A stretch of DNA of 64,000 nt from Micromonospora kangleipakensis (GTDB lineage: Bacteria > Actinomycetota > Actinomycetes > Mycobacteriales > Micromonosporaceae): positions 5,642,001 through 5,706,000 of the forward strand of contig NZ_SHLD01000001.1 of the NCBI RefSeq assembly GCF_004217615.1. The letters are read 5' to 3'. A program made the position numbers and the translations under genes. Below are positions 54,839 through 63,388 of the stretch, piece by piece. Position 1 is the stretch's first letter. Each line of letters starts with the position of its first letter. The notes under the pieces are model-generated. The model worked only from the letters and a program-made list of their open reading frames with translations. It was not told the DNA's origin and did not search any database.

Positions 54839-55570
54839 TCAGCTCTCGGCGAGCGAGCGTGCGCGTACGCCCATGAGGTGGGCCCGCATGGCGTTCTCTG
54901 CCCGGTCGTTGTCCCCCGAAGCGATCGCCTCGAGGATGTCGCCGTGCTCGGCCACGGCCTGGTCCACGTCCGTGAGGCCGTGACCGAGTGACTGCCGCAG
55001 TCGATGCACCTGCGGCGAGAGGAACTCCGCCAACTGCAGTAGGTACTGGTTGCCGCAGTGGTTGAGGATCACCCGATGGAACGCCCAGTCCGCGGTGTAG
55101 TACCGGCGGATGACCGACCAGCTCTGCTCGTCGTTTCCGGCCCGTACGCGCTTGACGTAGTCGGCCGCGAGCACGTGGTCGGAGTGCGCGGCCTTCAGCT
55201 CCAGCAGCGCCGCGCCGGTTATTGGTACCGCGCCACGCACGGCGGCGATCTCGAGGATGGTGCGCGCGTCGACGAGCTCGGACATGCGCTCCGCCGACAG
55301 CGGCGGAGCCACCCGGTAGCCCTTGAGGGCGGCCCGGGTGACCAGGCCCGTGTGCTCCAGCTGCACCATCGCCTCTCGCACCGGCGTGGGTGAGACGCCA
55401 AGCTGCCGGGCGAGGGCGTCGATGCTCAGGGAGGCGCCCGGTTTGACCCGGCCCTCTAGGAGAAGTTCGAGGATCGCGTCGTAGACGCCATCTCGCAGGG
55501 CGCGCCGCTCGACGGGCCGACTCTGGTCCGGCCCGAGCTGGGCGCCATCGGAAGTCATCGACGTTGTCAT
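54839..55570 (-). CDS. GntR/FadR-type (FCD) regulator
   Basis: A 243-residue regulator with a winged helix near the N-terminus (SIDALARQLGVSPTPVREAM) and an FCD ligand domain whose metal-binding residues include DARTILE, the His of DWAFHRVILNHC, and VAEHGDILEAI. FCD proteins bind carboxylic acids, which fits an acid-sugar pathway. It lies between pdxA2 and the divergent plus-strand operon, and the same TCCTAyAGGA palindrome occurs beside both, so it very likely controls both. Confidence 0.9.
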   Translation of the reverse strand: MTTSMTSDGAQLGPDQSRPVERRALRDGVYDAILELLLEGRVKPGASLSIDALARQLGVSPTPVREAMVQLEHTGLVTRAALKGYRVAPPLSAERMSELVDARTILEIAAVRGAVPITGAALLELKAAHSDHVLAADYVKRVRAGNDEQSWSVIRRYYTADWAFHRVILNHCGNQYLLQLAEFLSPQVHRLRQSLGHGLTDVDQAVAEHGDILEAIASGDNDRAENAMRAHLMGVRARSLAES

Positions 55571-55622
55571 GGTGGTTGAGATCCTACCGTCCGAATCTCT
55601 GGACATAGCCCGCACGATCGTG

Positions 55623-55636
55623 GATCCTACAGGATC
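55623..55636. promoter_or_regulatory. GntR-type operator between gntR and the TIM-barrel gene
   Basis: GATCCTACAGGATC pairs at all but the central bases and contains TCCTACAGGA, one base from the pdxA2 site. It lies 72 nt before the plus-strand operon and 52 nt upstream of the GntR gene. Confidence 0.7.
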
Positions 55637-55708
55637 TATCGGCAACGATACGGAAACCACGCAGCAACCGCGTGGCAACGACCCGGCACCCGCGATCGGA
55701 GACAACGC

Positions 55709-56647
55709 ATGGTTTGGACGGCGGAGCAGTGGCCCATCGGCGCTGCCCTGATCCAGTTCCCAGGGCGTACCGGCGATGGCACCAACGTCGCGGACGCCGG
55801 CCCGATCGAATGGGCCAGGGTCTTCGCCGAGGTCACCGCCTGCGGGTTCGACCACGTCGACCTCACCGACACCTGGCTGCGTCCCGGCGACCTCACCGAC
55901 GGCCAACGCGAGGACCTGGTCCGCACGCTCAAGGACGCAGACCTCGGGGTGAGCGCGATCTCGGTCGTCCGGCGCAGCATCCTTGACCCGGAGCACGGCG
56001 AAACCAATGTCGACTACGCGCTGCGTACGGTCGAAGCCGCGGCGGGCATCGGCACGGGAGTGGTCTGCCTGGGGCTGCATCGGCCCCTGACCGCGTGGCA
56101 GCGGGATGCGGAGTGGTTCTGGACCCAGCCCGGGGCCGACCAGGAGCGCGACGAGGCCAGCTTCGACCGTGCCGTCGAGCGCTTCTCCCGCATCGGGCGG
56201 CACGCGGCAGGTTTCGGCATCCAGCTCTCGCTCGAGATCTACGAGGACACCCTGCTGGGCACGGCGGACGATGCCGTCGCGCTGGTCCGCGCCATCGATC
56301 TGCCGAACGTCGGCCTGAACCCGGACATCGGCAACCTCATCCGGCTGCACCGGCCCATCGAGGACTGGGAAGAGATGCACCTGAAGACCCTCCCCTACGC
56401 CAACTACTGGCACATCAAGAACTACTACCGCGACCATGACCCGGCGACCGGCGCGTACTTCACGGTCCCCGCCCCCGCCGAGTCGGGCCTCATCAGCTAC
56501 CGGCGCGCCATCGAGATCGCCCTGCAGGCGGGGTTCCAGGGCCCCATCTGCGTGGAGCACTACGGGGGCGACGGGCTGAGCGTGTCGGCCCGTAACCGTG
56601 ACTACCTGCGGGGCATCCTTCGGGCGAAGCTCGGAGCCCGGCGATGA
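55709..56647 (+). CDS. TIM-barrel enzyme of the xylose isomerase-like superfamily (possible 3-oxo-isoapionate decarboxylase)
   Basis: A 312-residue AP-endonuclease-2/xylose-isomerase-type barrel. Metal-binding residues appear as Glu in LSLEIYEDTLLG, Asp/His in NPDIGNLIRLHRP, His in NYWHIKNYYRD, and Glu in ICVEHYGGDGLS. Enzymes of this fold epimerise, isomerise or decarboxylate sugars and 2/3-oxo acids. In known apionate pathways such a protein (OiaC) decarboxylates 3-oxo-isoapionate to L-erythrulose, the substrate expected for the next three enzymes here; this is inference by context and partial resemblance. GGAG precedes the ATG. It overlaps the kinase gene by ATGA and heads the operon. Confidence 0.7.
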   Translation: MVWTAEQWPIGAALIQFPGRTGDGTNVADAGPIEWARVFAEVTACGFDHVDLTDTWLRPGDLTDGQREDLVRTLKDADLGVSAISVVRRSILDPEHGETNVDYALRTVEAAAGIGTGVVCLGLHRPLTAWQRDAEWFWTQPGADQERDEASFDRAVERFSRIGRHAAGFGIQLSLEIYEDTLLGTADDAVALVRAIDLPNVGLNPDIGNLIRLHRPIEDWEEMHLKTLPYANYWHIKNYYRDHDPATGAYFTVPAPAESGLISYRRAIEIALQAGFQGPICVEHYGGDGLSVSARNRDYLRGILRAKLGARR

Positions 56648-58374
56648 CCCGCCTGGTCAACGCGGCCCCGAACTTCGCCGGGGAGGCGCTCGAAGGATTC
56701 GTCGCCGCGCACAGCGGTCACGTCCTCCCCGTGCACGGCGGGGTGGTACGCGCCTCGGCTACCCCGGCGGGCCAGGTCGCCGTCGTGCTGGGTGGCGGTT
56801 CCGGCCACTATCCCGCCTTCGCCGGCTGGGTCGGTCCCGGCTTCGCGCACGGTGCCGTCTGCGGCAACACCTTCGCGTCGCCGGCGGCGAGTCAGGTGTA
56901 CTCGGTGGCCCGGGCCGCCGATGCCGGCGGCGGCGTCGTCCTCGGCTTCGGCAACTACGCCGGCGACGTCCTGCACTTCGGGCAGGCCGCGGAACGGCTG
57001 CGCGCCGAGGGCGTCGACGTCCGTACGCTCGCCGTGACGGATGACATCGCCTCGGCGCCGCGGCAGAAACGCGACCAACGCCGGGGTGTAGCGGGTGACC
57101 TCATCGTTTTCAAGGTCGCTTGCGCCGCGGCGGAGGAGGGGTTGGACCTGGATGCGGTGGAGGCGATCGGCCGCCGCGCCAACGACGCCACCTTCTCGTT
57201 CGGGGTCGCCTTCGACGGTTGCAGCCTTCCCGGTGCGGGGCGTGCGCTCTTCACGGTCGAACCGGGGCAGATGGCGATCGGGTTGGGCATCCACGGCGAA
57301 CCGGGGATCGGCGAGCAGCCACTTCTCGGCGCCGACGAGCTGGCGGATCTGCTGGCCGGCGAGATCCTCGACGAGGCCGGAACCAGCCAGCCGGACGGCC
57401 GCGTGGCGGTGCTGGTCAACGGGCTCGGATCGGTCAAGTACGAGGAGCTGTTCATCGTCTACCGGCGGGTCGCCCATCGACTCGCGAAGGCCGGCCTGAC
57501 CGTGGTCCGGCCGACGGTCGGAGAGCAGGTCACCAGCCTGAACATGTCCGGCCTTTCGCTGACCGTCACCTTCCTCGACGACGACCTCGAAAGGTACTGG
57601 ACTGCCCCGGCGGACACCCCCGCCTTCCACCGCGGCCCGGTCGTCTACGAGCAGCCCCGCCGGATCCTCGCGGCCGCCCCGGCTGGACGGCGCATTCAGC
57701 CGGGTTCACCCGCCTCGCGCGCCTGTGCCGCCTGGGTCGCGGGCGCCCTGGCCCATGTCCGGGATGTCGTGGCCCAGCACGAGGCCCGCCTCGGCGAGAT
57801 CGACGCGGTGGCCGGCGACGGAGACCACGGCATGGGTATGGCGCGCGGCAGTGCGGCCGCGGCGCAGGCGGCGGCGGAGGCGGTCAGCGCACGGGCGGGT
57901 GTGCGGGGGCTGCTGGTGCACGCCGCCGAGGCCTGGTCCGAACGGGCCGGCGGCACCTCCGGCGCCCTGTGGGGTGCCGGCCTCACCGCCGCCGCCCGCG
58001 CTCTGGACGACGAGAACATCCCGACGCCGGACGACATCGTCCGGGCCAGCAGAGCGGCCGTCGACACCGTCGTGCGGCTCGGCGGCGCCAAGCCCGGCGA
58101 CAAGACGCTGGTCGACGCGGCCATGCCGTTCGTAGAGGTGCTCCAGGCCCGGACCGCGGCGGGAACACCCTTGGCCGCCGCGTGGTCGGCCGCCGCGGAG
58201 GCGGCGACGGAGGCGGCCGAGGCCACCGCCGGCGTCCCCGCGCGTCTCGGCCGCGCGCGCACCCACGGGGACCGCAGCATCGGCACGCCCGACGCGGGGG
58301 CGGTGTCCTTCGCCCTGATCGTCAGCGCTCTTGGCATCCACTTCCCCACCGACCAGTCCCGGGAGCAGTCATGA
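56644..58374 (+). CDS. Fused DhaK-DhaL kinase, erythrulose/dihydroxyacetone type
   Basis: A 576-residue ATP-dependent kinase. DhaK (1-335) has [10 protein letters not shown] and His217 in GLGIHGEPG, the histidine that binds the ketose covalently. DhaL (about 355-572) has the ATP/Mg motif [13 protein letters not shown]. Single-chain enzymes of this type phosphorylate dihydroxyacetone in Citrobacter and L- or D-erythrulose in the mycobacterial threitol/erythritol pathways (LerK/DerK). The downstream isomerase genes point to L-erythrulose here, giving L-erythrulose 1-phosphate. ATGA overlaps join it to both neighbours. Confidence 0.88.
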   Translation: MTRLVNAAPNFAGEALEGFVAAHSGHVLPVHGGVVRASATPAGQVAVVLGGGSGHYPAFAGWVGPGFAHGAVCGNTFASPAASQVYSVARAADAGGGVVLGFGNYAGDVLHFGQAAERLRAEGVDVRTLAVTDDIASAPRQKRDQRRGVAGDLIVFKVACAAAEEGLDLDAVEAIGRRANDATFSFGVAFDGCSLPGAGRALFTVEPGQMAIGLGIHGEPGIGEQPLLGADELADLLAGEILDEAGTSQPDGRVAVLVNGLGSVKYEELFIVYRRVAHRLAKAGLTVVRPTVGEQVTSLNMSGLSLTVTFLDDDLERYWTAPADTPAFHRGPVVYEQPRRILAAAPAGRRIQPGSPASRACAAWVAGALAHVRDVVAQHEARLGEIDAVAGDGDHGMGMARGSAAAAQAAAEAVSARAGVRGLLVHAAEAWSERAGGTSGALWGAGLTAAARALDDENIPTPDDIVRASRAAVDTVVRLGGAKPGDKTLVDAAMPFVEVLQARTAAGTPLAAAWSAAAEAATEAAEATAGVPARLGRARTHGDRSIGTPDAGAVSFALIVSALGIHFPTDQSREQS

Positions 58375-58826
58375 CTCTTCGGATCGTCGTCGGCGCCGAT
58401 AGCGCCGGCTTCAGCTACAAGGAGGCACTCAAGGCCGACCTGGCCCACAACCCGCGGGTGCGCGAGGTCGTCGACGTGGGCGTCGCCTCGGGCGAGGACA
58501 CCGCTTACCCGCACGTGGCGGTGGCCGCCGCGCGGCTGATCGCCGAGGGAGCGGCCGACCGCGCCCTGCTCGTGTGCGGCACCGGACTGGGTGTGGCCAT
58601 CGCCGCGAACAAGGTGCCCGGAGTCCGGGCCGTCACGGCGCACGATTCGTTCTCGGTCGAACGAGCGATCCTGTCCAACAATGCTCAGGTACTGACCTTC
58701 GGCCAACGCGTCATCGGGCTTGAGTTGGCCCGCCGCCTCGCCCGGGAGTGGCTCACCTACTCCTTCGACCCCGCCTCCGCCTCCGCGGCCAAGGTCGCGG
58801 CCATCTGCTCGTACGAGGGTGACTGA
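58371..58826 (+). CDS. RpiB-type isomerase, likely D-erythrulose-4-phosphate isomerase (DerI-like)
   Basis: A 151-residue LacAB/RpiB protein. The active-site loop [20 protein letters not shown] with its Cys, and [19 protein letters not shown], match the tetrulose branch (DerI/EryI) better than ribose-5-phosphate isomerase. The expected reaction is D-erythrulose 4-phosphate to D-erythrose 4-phosphate, which enters central metabolism. ATGA overlaps the kinase stop; the next gene starts 2 nt after its stop. Confidence 0.85.
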   Translation: MTLRIVVGADSAGFSYKEALKADLAHNPRVREVVDVGVASGEDTAYPHVAVAAARLIAEGAADRALLVCGTGLGVAIAANKVPGVRAVTAHDSFSVERAILSNNAQVLTFGQRVIGLELARRLAREWLTYSFDPASASAAKVAAICSYEGD

Positions 58827-58828
58827 CC

Positions 58829-59614
58829 GTGGTCCTGTGGATCGGCACCAGCTGGAAGATGACCAAGACGCAGACCGAGGCCATCGCGTTCGCCAGTCGG
58901 CTCCGGATCGGGGCGGCAGCCGGCGGATGGCCCCGTGTGCAGCCGTTCGTCGTTCCGCCGGCGACCGCGATCTCCGTGGTCCGCGACGCGTTGGGGCCGG
59001 ATTCCCCGTTCGTCGTCGGCGCTCAGAACGCCCACTGGGAGGACGTCGGCGCGTGGACCGGCGAGGTGTCGGTGCCGCAGGTCGCCGATGCGGGCGCGAC
59101 ACTCGTCGAGATCGGGCACTCGGAACGGCGCGAGCACTTCGGCGAGACCGACCGGACCGTCAACTGGAAGGTACGGGCGGTTCTTCGCCACGGCCTGACT
59201 GCGCTGGTCTGTGTGGGCGAGCCCGCCGAGGTGCGGGCGGCCGGAGGCGCGCGTGAGCACGTGCTCTCGCAGGTCGCCGCCGCCCTGGACGGGGTGCCCG
59301 GCGGATCCCGCGTCCTGCTCGCCTACGAACCCGTCTGGGCGATCGGAGAGAAGGGCCGGGAACCCGCCATCGACGAGATCGCAGAAGTCACCCAGGCCCT
59401 TGACGCGGAGTACGGCGGCGTGATGACCGCCCTGCTGTACGGGGGGTCGGTTAGCACGGCGAACGCGCGGGACCTGCTGCACACCCCCGGCGTCACTGGG
59501 CTGTTTGTCGGGCGCAGCGCCTGGGACGTCAACGGATACCTGCACCTGCTACGCATCGCGGCGGACGTGGCCCAGGAGGCCGGCGAGGTAGCGGCGGCGA
59601 CCGTTCCGCGCTGA
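58829..59614 (+). CDS. Triosephosphate isomerase homologue of the L-erythrulose-1-phosphate isomerase type (LerI/EryH)
   Basis: A 261-residue TIM barrel with catalytic Lys10, His97 (EIGHSERREHFGE) and Glu167 (AYEPVWAIGE). The N-terminal motif is GTSWKM rather than the usual GNWKM of glycolytic TpiA, and GAQNAHWEDVGAWTGEVS is also as in EryH of erythritol-using bacteria. It should convert L-erythrulose 1-phosphate to D-erythrulose 4-phosphate, linking the kinase and RpiB-type steps. The GTG start lies 2 nt after the upstream stop. A 130-nt gap with a (CCA)16 run separates it from the transporter genes. Confidence 0.88.
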   Translation: MVLWIGTSWKMTKTQTEAIAFASRLRIGAAAGGWPRVQPFVVPPATAISVVRDALGPDSPFVVGAQNAHWEDVGAWTGEVSVPQVADAGATLVEIGHSERREHFGETDRTVNWKVRAVLRHGLTALVCVGEPAEVRAAGGAREHVLSQVAAALDGVPGGSRVLLAYEPVWAIGEKGREPAIDEIAEVTQALDAEYGGVMTALLYGGSVSTANARDLLHTPGVTGLFVGRSAWDVNGYLHLLRIAADVAQEAGEVAAATVPR

Positions 59615-59678
59615 CCCGCGCCGGGACCGTCGCCGCGGCACCCCATTCGTCCACGAACACCAGGCTCAACCACCACCT

Positions 59679-59726
59679 CCACCACCACCACCACCACCAC
59701 CACCACCACCACCACCACCACCACCA
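59679..59726 (+). repeat. (CCA)16 microsatellite
   Basis: Sixteen exact CCA units, preceded after one interruption by three more ACC units, lie between the isomerase and the transporter binding-protein gene. The run ends 17 nt before the tctC start and so sits in the upstream part of its leader. Such long perfect trinucleotide runs are rare in bacteria and prone to slippage. Confidence 0.95.
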
Positions 59727-59743
59727 CCAACGAAAGGGTCGTC

Positions 59744-60727
59744 ATGAAGCGCAACAATGTGCTGCTCACCGCGGTCGCGGCCGCGTCGGTCCTCCTCTTG
59801 ACAGCCTGCGGCGCCGCCAACGGGAAGACGTCGGCCGGCGGCGACGCGGAAACCTTCAAGCCCAAGGGCAACGTCACCATGGTCGTCCCGTTCGGCGCGG
59901 GCGGCGGCAGCGACATGTCCGGCCGGTCCATCGCGGCGGGTCTGGAGGCAGTCGCCCCCGGCCTGAAAATCAACACGGAGAACCGCGACGGCGGCTCGGG
60001 CGCGGTCGGCTACTCGTACTTCCTGAGCAAGACCGGTAACCCGAACTATCTGCTGCCCAGCGAGACCGCGCTGCTGGCCCTGCCGCTCAACACCAAGGTG
60101 GGCTTCGACTACACCAAGTTCACCCCGATCATGAAGGTCGGTGACGACTTCACCCTCGCCGTCGTACCGACCGGCTCGCCGTGGAAGACGTGCGCGGATG
60201 CCGTGAACGCCAGCAAGGCCGGGCGCGTCATCGCGGGCGTCTCCGGTGCGACCAGCCTGGACAACGTGGTCTTCACGCTGACCGAGCAGGCCACCGGCGC
60301 GAAGTTCGACCGGGTCCCGTTCGAGTCGGGCGAGGAACTGCTCGCGGCGCTGCTGGGCAACCAGATCCAGGTCGCGTCCCTCAACCCCGGGGAGGTCGTC
60401 GAGCAGCTCAAGGCCGGGAAGCTCAAGGCGCTCTGCGCGTTCGCGGAGAAGCGGTACGAGTACCCCGAGCTGAAGGACATCCCGACGGCGAAGGAGCAAG
60501 GGGTCGACGTCGCGTACGCCCAGTTCCGTGGCCTGATCGCTCCGGGCGGGATCAGCGACGGCGCCAGGACGTTCTGGATCGACGCGAGTAAGAAGTTCGT
60601 CGAGTCCGACAAGGCGAAGCAGTACATCGCCAGCAACTACCTGCAGCCCAACGCCCTGTTCGGTGACGACTTCACCACATACCTGAACGAGAACAACGAC
60701 ATGCTCAGCAAGGCCCTGGGCAAGTGA
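59744..60727 (+). CDS. tctC: Tripartite tricarboxylate transporter, solute-binding lipoprotein
   Basis: A 327-residue TctC/Bug-type receptor. The lipobox is LLTAC (Cys22). Family signatures include VTMVVPFGAGGGSDMSGR and NRDGGSGAVGYSYF, which contact the carboxylate ligand through main-chain and water bonds. It binds the substrate outside the membrane and passes it to TctA/TctB. GAAAGG is 9 nt upstream of the ATG. Family ligands are carboxylates, so an acid sugar rather than a neutral tetritol is the likely import. Confidence 0.92.
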   Translation: MKRNNVLLTAVAAASVLLLTACGAANGKTSAGGDAETFKPKGNVTMVVPFGAGGGSDMSGRSIAAGLEAVAPGLKINTENRDGGSGAVGYSYFLSKTGNPNYLLPSETALLALPLNTKVGFDYTKFTPIMKVGDDFTLAVVPTGSPWKTCADAVNASKAGRVIAGVSGATSLDNVVFTLTEQATGAKFDRVPFESGEELLAALLGNQIQVASLNPGEVVEQLKAGKLKALCAFAEKRYEYPELKDIPTAKEQGVDVAYAQFRGLIAPGGISDGARTFWIDASKKFVESDKAKQYIASNYLQPNALFGDDFTTYLNENNDMLSKALGK

Positions 60728-61314
60728 GCACGCTGGTCCGAATCCGCGACAACGGCGAGGCGACCGTGTACGCCGTGCTCGCCCTGGTCGGCCTCGCCGC
60801 CGCGGTGTCCGGCGCCTTCTACGGCGTGTTCGTCGACGGCGGCCGCGTCGGTCCCGGCTTCCTGCCGCTCGTCGCTGGCGGCCTGACGGCGGTCCTCTGC
60901 GGCTGGCTCGCCCTGCGATGCGTGCACGGCGAGCGCAGCCATCCTCCGGGCGGGCCTGCGGAGGGCGTCGAGCCGCACCTTGTCGAGGACATCGACCCGG
61001 TGGACATCGACTCGGTGGACAACGGTACGGACGACGACGTCGACATCAGCGGGCGCACCAGGCGGGAGCGGATCCACAACCTCTGGAAGGTCTTCGGGCT
61101 GACCCTCGGTGCGATCCCGCTCGTGCAGGTGGTGGGTTTCCTCGCCGCGTTCGGTGCCCTGGTATTCGTGATCTCCACCTGGATCGAACGACAGCCGCTG
61201 CTGAAATCAGCCGTGATCGCGGCGGCCGCCACCGGCCTGATCTACGGCGTGTTCGGGCTGTTCCTCGAGATCCCCCTGCCCGGTGGGCTGCTCGGGCTGG
61301 GAACGGAAGGCTGA
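60724..61314 (+). CDS. tctB: Tripartite tricarboxylate transporter, small membrane subunit TctB
   Basis: A 196-residue four-helix subunit: helices at about 12-34 and 40-62, then 117-140 and 150-190. Between the pairs is an unusual acidic segment of about 35 residues, rich in Asp (EDIDPVDIDSVDNGTDDDVD), longer than typical. The GTG start overlaps the tctC stop as GTGA. TctB proteins are poorly conserved; the position between tctC and tctA makes the call safe. Confidence 0.85.
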   Translation: MSTLVRIRDNGEATVYAVLALVGLAAAVSGAFYGVFVDGGRVGPGFLPLVAGGLTAVLCGWLALRCVHGERSHPPGGPAEGVEPHLVEDIDPVDIDSVDNGTDDDVDISGRTRRERIHNLWKVFGLTLGAIPLVQVVGFLAAFGALVFVISTWIERQPLLKSAVIAAAATGLIYGVFGLFLEIPLPGGLLGLGTEG

Positions 61315-61317
61315 GCG

Positions 61318-62823
61318 GTGATCGACAACGTCATTCTCGGGTTTCAGACCGCGCTGACGCCCCAGAACCTGCTCTGGTGCTTCGTCGGGGTCCTCGCGGG
61401 CACAGTGATCGGGTTGCTGCCGGGGCTGGGCTCCACCACCGGCGTGGCGGTGCTCCTGCCGCTGACCCTGGACTTCGAGCCGGTGACCGCCCTCATCATG
61501 CTCGCCGGCATCTACTACGGGGCCCAGTACGGCGGGACCATCACCTCGGTGCTCATCTCCACCCCCGGCGAGGCGTCGAGCGTCGTGACAACCCTCGACG
61601 GCTATCAGATGGCCAGGCGTGGGAGGGCCGGCGCGGCGCTGTCCATCGCCGCCATCGGGTCCTTCGTGGCCGCCATCTTCTCCCTGGTCCTGCTGATGGT
61701 GCTCGCCCCGCCGTTCGCGAACTTCGCGCTGAAGTTCGGCCCCGTCGAGAACCTGTCGATCATGATCCTCGGCCTGGCGACCATCGTCAGCTTCTCCGGC
61801 GAGTCCCGGATCCGCGGCTTCGCGATGGCCTCGGCCGGGCTGCTGCTGGCGACCGTCGGCATGGACGCCGCAACCGGCACGGCACGGTTCACCTTCGACA
61901 ACGTCAACCTACTCAGCGGGGTGCCGTTCGTCGAAGTCATGATCGGGCTGTTCGCCGTCGGCGAGGTCATGTACCAGATCCGAGTCGGTGCGGCCGCGCC
62001 GATCCGGACCCGCTTCCGGGAACTGCTCATCACCAGGAGCGAACTGCGGCGCAGTATCGGCCCGATCGGGCGCGGCAGCGTCCTGGGGTTCCTCCTCGGC
62101 TGCCTGCCCGGCTCCGGTTCAACCCTCGCCTCCTTCATCGCCTACGGCGTCGAGAAGCGGGTCTCCCGGAACCGAAGCCAGCTCGGTCAGGGAGCCATCG
62201 AAGGTGTGGCCTCGCCGGAGAGCGCCAACAACGCGGCGGCCAACGCGAACTTCGTGCCGACGCTCACCCTCGGCATCCCGGGCGGCGGTACGACGGCCGT
62301 CCTGCTGGGTGCGTTCACCATGTACGGCCTACAGCCCGGCCCGCTGCTCTTCCAGAGCCAGCCGACGCTGGTGTGGGGGCTGCTGGTCTCCTTCTTCATC
62401 GGCAACGTGATGCTCCTGGTGCTCAACCTGCCGATGGCCCCGATCTTCGCCCAGATGCTGCGAATCCCGTACGCGTACCTCTACCCGATCATCTTGTTCA
62501 CGAGCTTCGTCGGGGCGTACTCGATCGACAACAACATGTTCAGTGTCTGGATCGTCTTCGTCGCGGGCGTCGCCGGATACTTCATGAAGCTCTACGACCT
62601 GCCGATGGCACCCCTCGTCCTCGGCCTGGTCATCGGGCCCCTCTTCGAGAAGGCGCTCACCCAGACCTCCGCCCTCGGTGACGGTGACCTGCTGATCGTC
62701 CTCTCACACCCCATCGCCCTCGTCGTGCTGGCCCTCGCCGTCCTGCTCGCGGCCGGCCCGTCGCTGGTGAGGTTGCTACCGCGCAACACACCGGCCAGGG
62801 ATCGCGAGCCCGCCGGCGTCTGA
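61318..62823 (+). CDS. tctA: Tripartite tricarboxylate transporter, large permease subunit TctA
   Basis: A 501-residue permease with about twelve helices. Diagnostic motifs: GLLPGLGSTTGVAVLLP, YYGAQYGGTITSVLISTPGEA, GCLPGSGSTLASFIAYG and the repeated TLGIPGGGTTAVLLGAF, the two GxPGxxxT-type signatures of TctA. It takes up the carboxylate with Na+ or H+. It starts 3 nt after tctB and ends the operon at a strong hairpin. Confidence 0.95.
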   Translation: MIDNVILGFQTALTPQNLLWCFVGVLAGTVIGLLPGLGSTTGVAVLLPLTLDFEPVTALIMLAGIYYGAQYGGTITSVLISTPGEASSVVTTLDGYQMARRGRAGAALSIAAIGSFVAAIFSLVLLMVLAPPFANFALKFGPVENLSIMILGLATIVSFSGESRIRGFAMASAGLLLATVGMDAATGTARFTFDNVNLLSGVPFVEVMIGLFAVGEVMYQIRVGAAAPIRTRFRELLITRSELRRSIGPIGRGSVLGFLLGCLPGSGSTLASFIAYGVEKRVSRNRSQLGQGAIEGVASPESANNAAANANFVPTLTLGIPGGGTTAVLLGAFTMYGLQPGPLLFQSQPTLVWGLLVSFFIGNVMLLVLNLPMAPIFAQMLRIPYAYLYPIILFTSFVGAYSIDNNMFSVWIVFVAGVAGYFMKLYDLPMAPLVLGLVIGPLFEKALTQTSALGDGDLLIVLSHPIALVVLALAVLLAAGPSLVRLLPRNTPARDREPAGV

Positions 62824-62828
62824 CGTAC

Positions 62829-62862
62829 CGTCCCGGGATCGCCAGGCAGCGATCCCGGGACG
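62829..62862 (+). terminator. Terminator after tctA
   Basis: CGTCCCGGGATCG and CGATCCCGGGACG form a perfect 13-bp stem with an 8-nt loop, 5 nt after the tctA stop codon. Confidence 0.85.
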
Positions 62863-62953
62863 TACGCCGGGGAGACGTGACCGGGGCCATTGGCTGTCTG
62901 ATGTGAGCATGCCGGCGATGGCGGTGAGGGTGCGTCAGTTTTGGCCGTGCCGC

Positions 62954-63345
62954 TCATGCCGAGGCGGTCCGAAATCCGGCGATCTGGTGGACCTGGAACG
63001 GCGTGGCAGGCCCGGGCCGGGTGTCCTCACCCAGCACGGTCAGGTAATCCACCAGCACCACCCGAGCCCGCGGCGCCCGAGCCGGGGCCGCCTCCACCAC
63101 CCGCACCAGCCCCGATGTCACCCGCTCCACGTCGGGTCCGTGGCCGCCGTACAGCGTCACGGCCCAGCAGCGCCCCGACCGGACGCGTCAGCAACCATCC
63201 CCGCAACCAGCCCGCCACCGCCGCACGCAACATCCCGCCCTCATAACGCAGGTTATTGCCGTCAGCTGTGACAGTGACCAGGTCGGCATCGGCCGGAGTC
63301 CCGTCGGCCTGCGGCGCGAACCGCTTGCCCAGGTTCAGTGGGCGC
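62954..63345 (-). pseudogene. SGNH/GDSL hydrolase remnant
   Basis: Two pieces of one hydrolase are readable. The first (about 63345-63160) includes DADLVTVTADGNNLRYEGGM, around the block III region with the oxyanion-hole Asn. The second (63160-62954, another frame) has GLVRVVEAAPARAPRARVVL and VDYLTVLG, the central strand. Sequence between them and both ends, including the catalytic Ser and the final DxxH, are missing. Confidence 0.6.
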
Positions 63346-63388
63346 CGGCTGGCGAGGGTGGAGTGGGCGGCTGGCCGGTGTCGGCCGG

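Noticed and set aside
58829..59614. Glycolytic triosephosphate isomerase
   Set aside because: The GTSWKM start motif and GAQNAHW...GAWTGE segment match the EryH/LerI type, and the context is tetrulose metabolism; a housekeeping role is unlikely.
59679..59726. CRISPR-like array
   Set aside because: It is a simple trinucleotide run without spacers.
59666..60499. Minus-strand frame ending in a long glycine run
   Set aside because: The run is the antisense translation of (CCA)16, and the rest is antisense to tctC.
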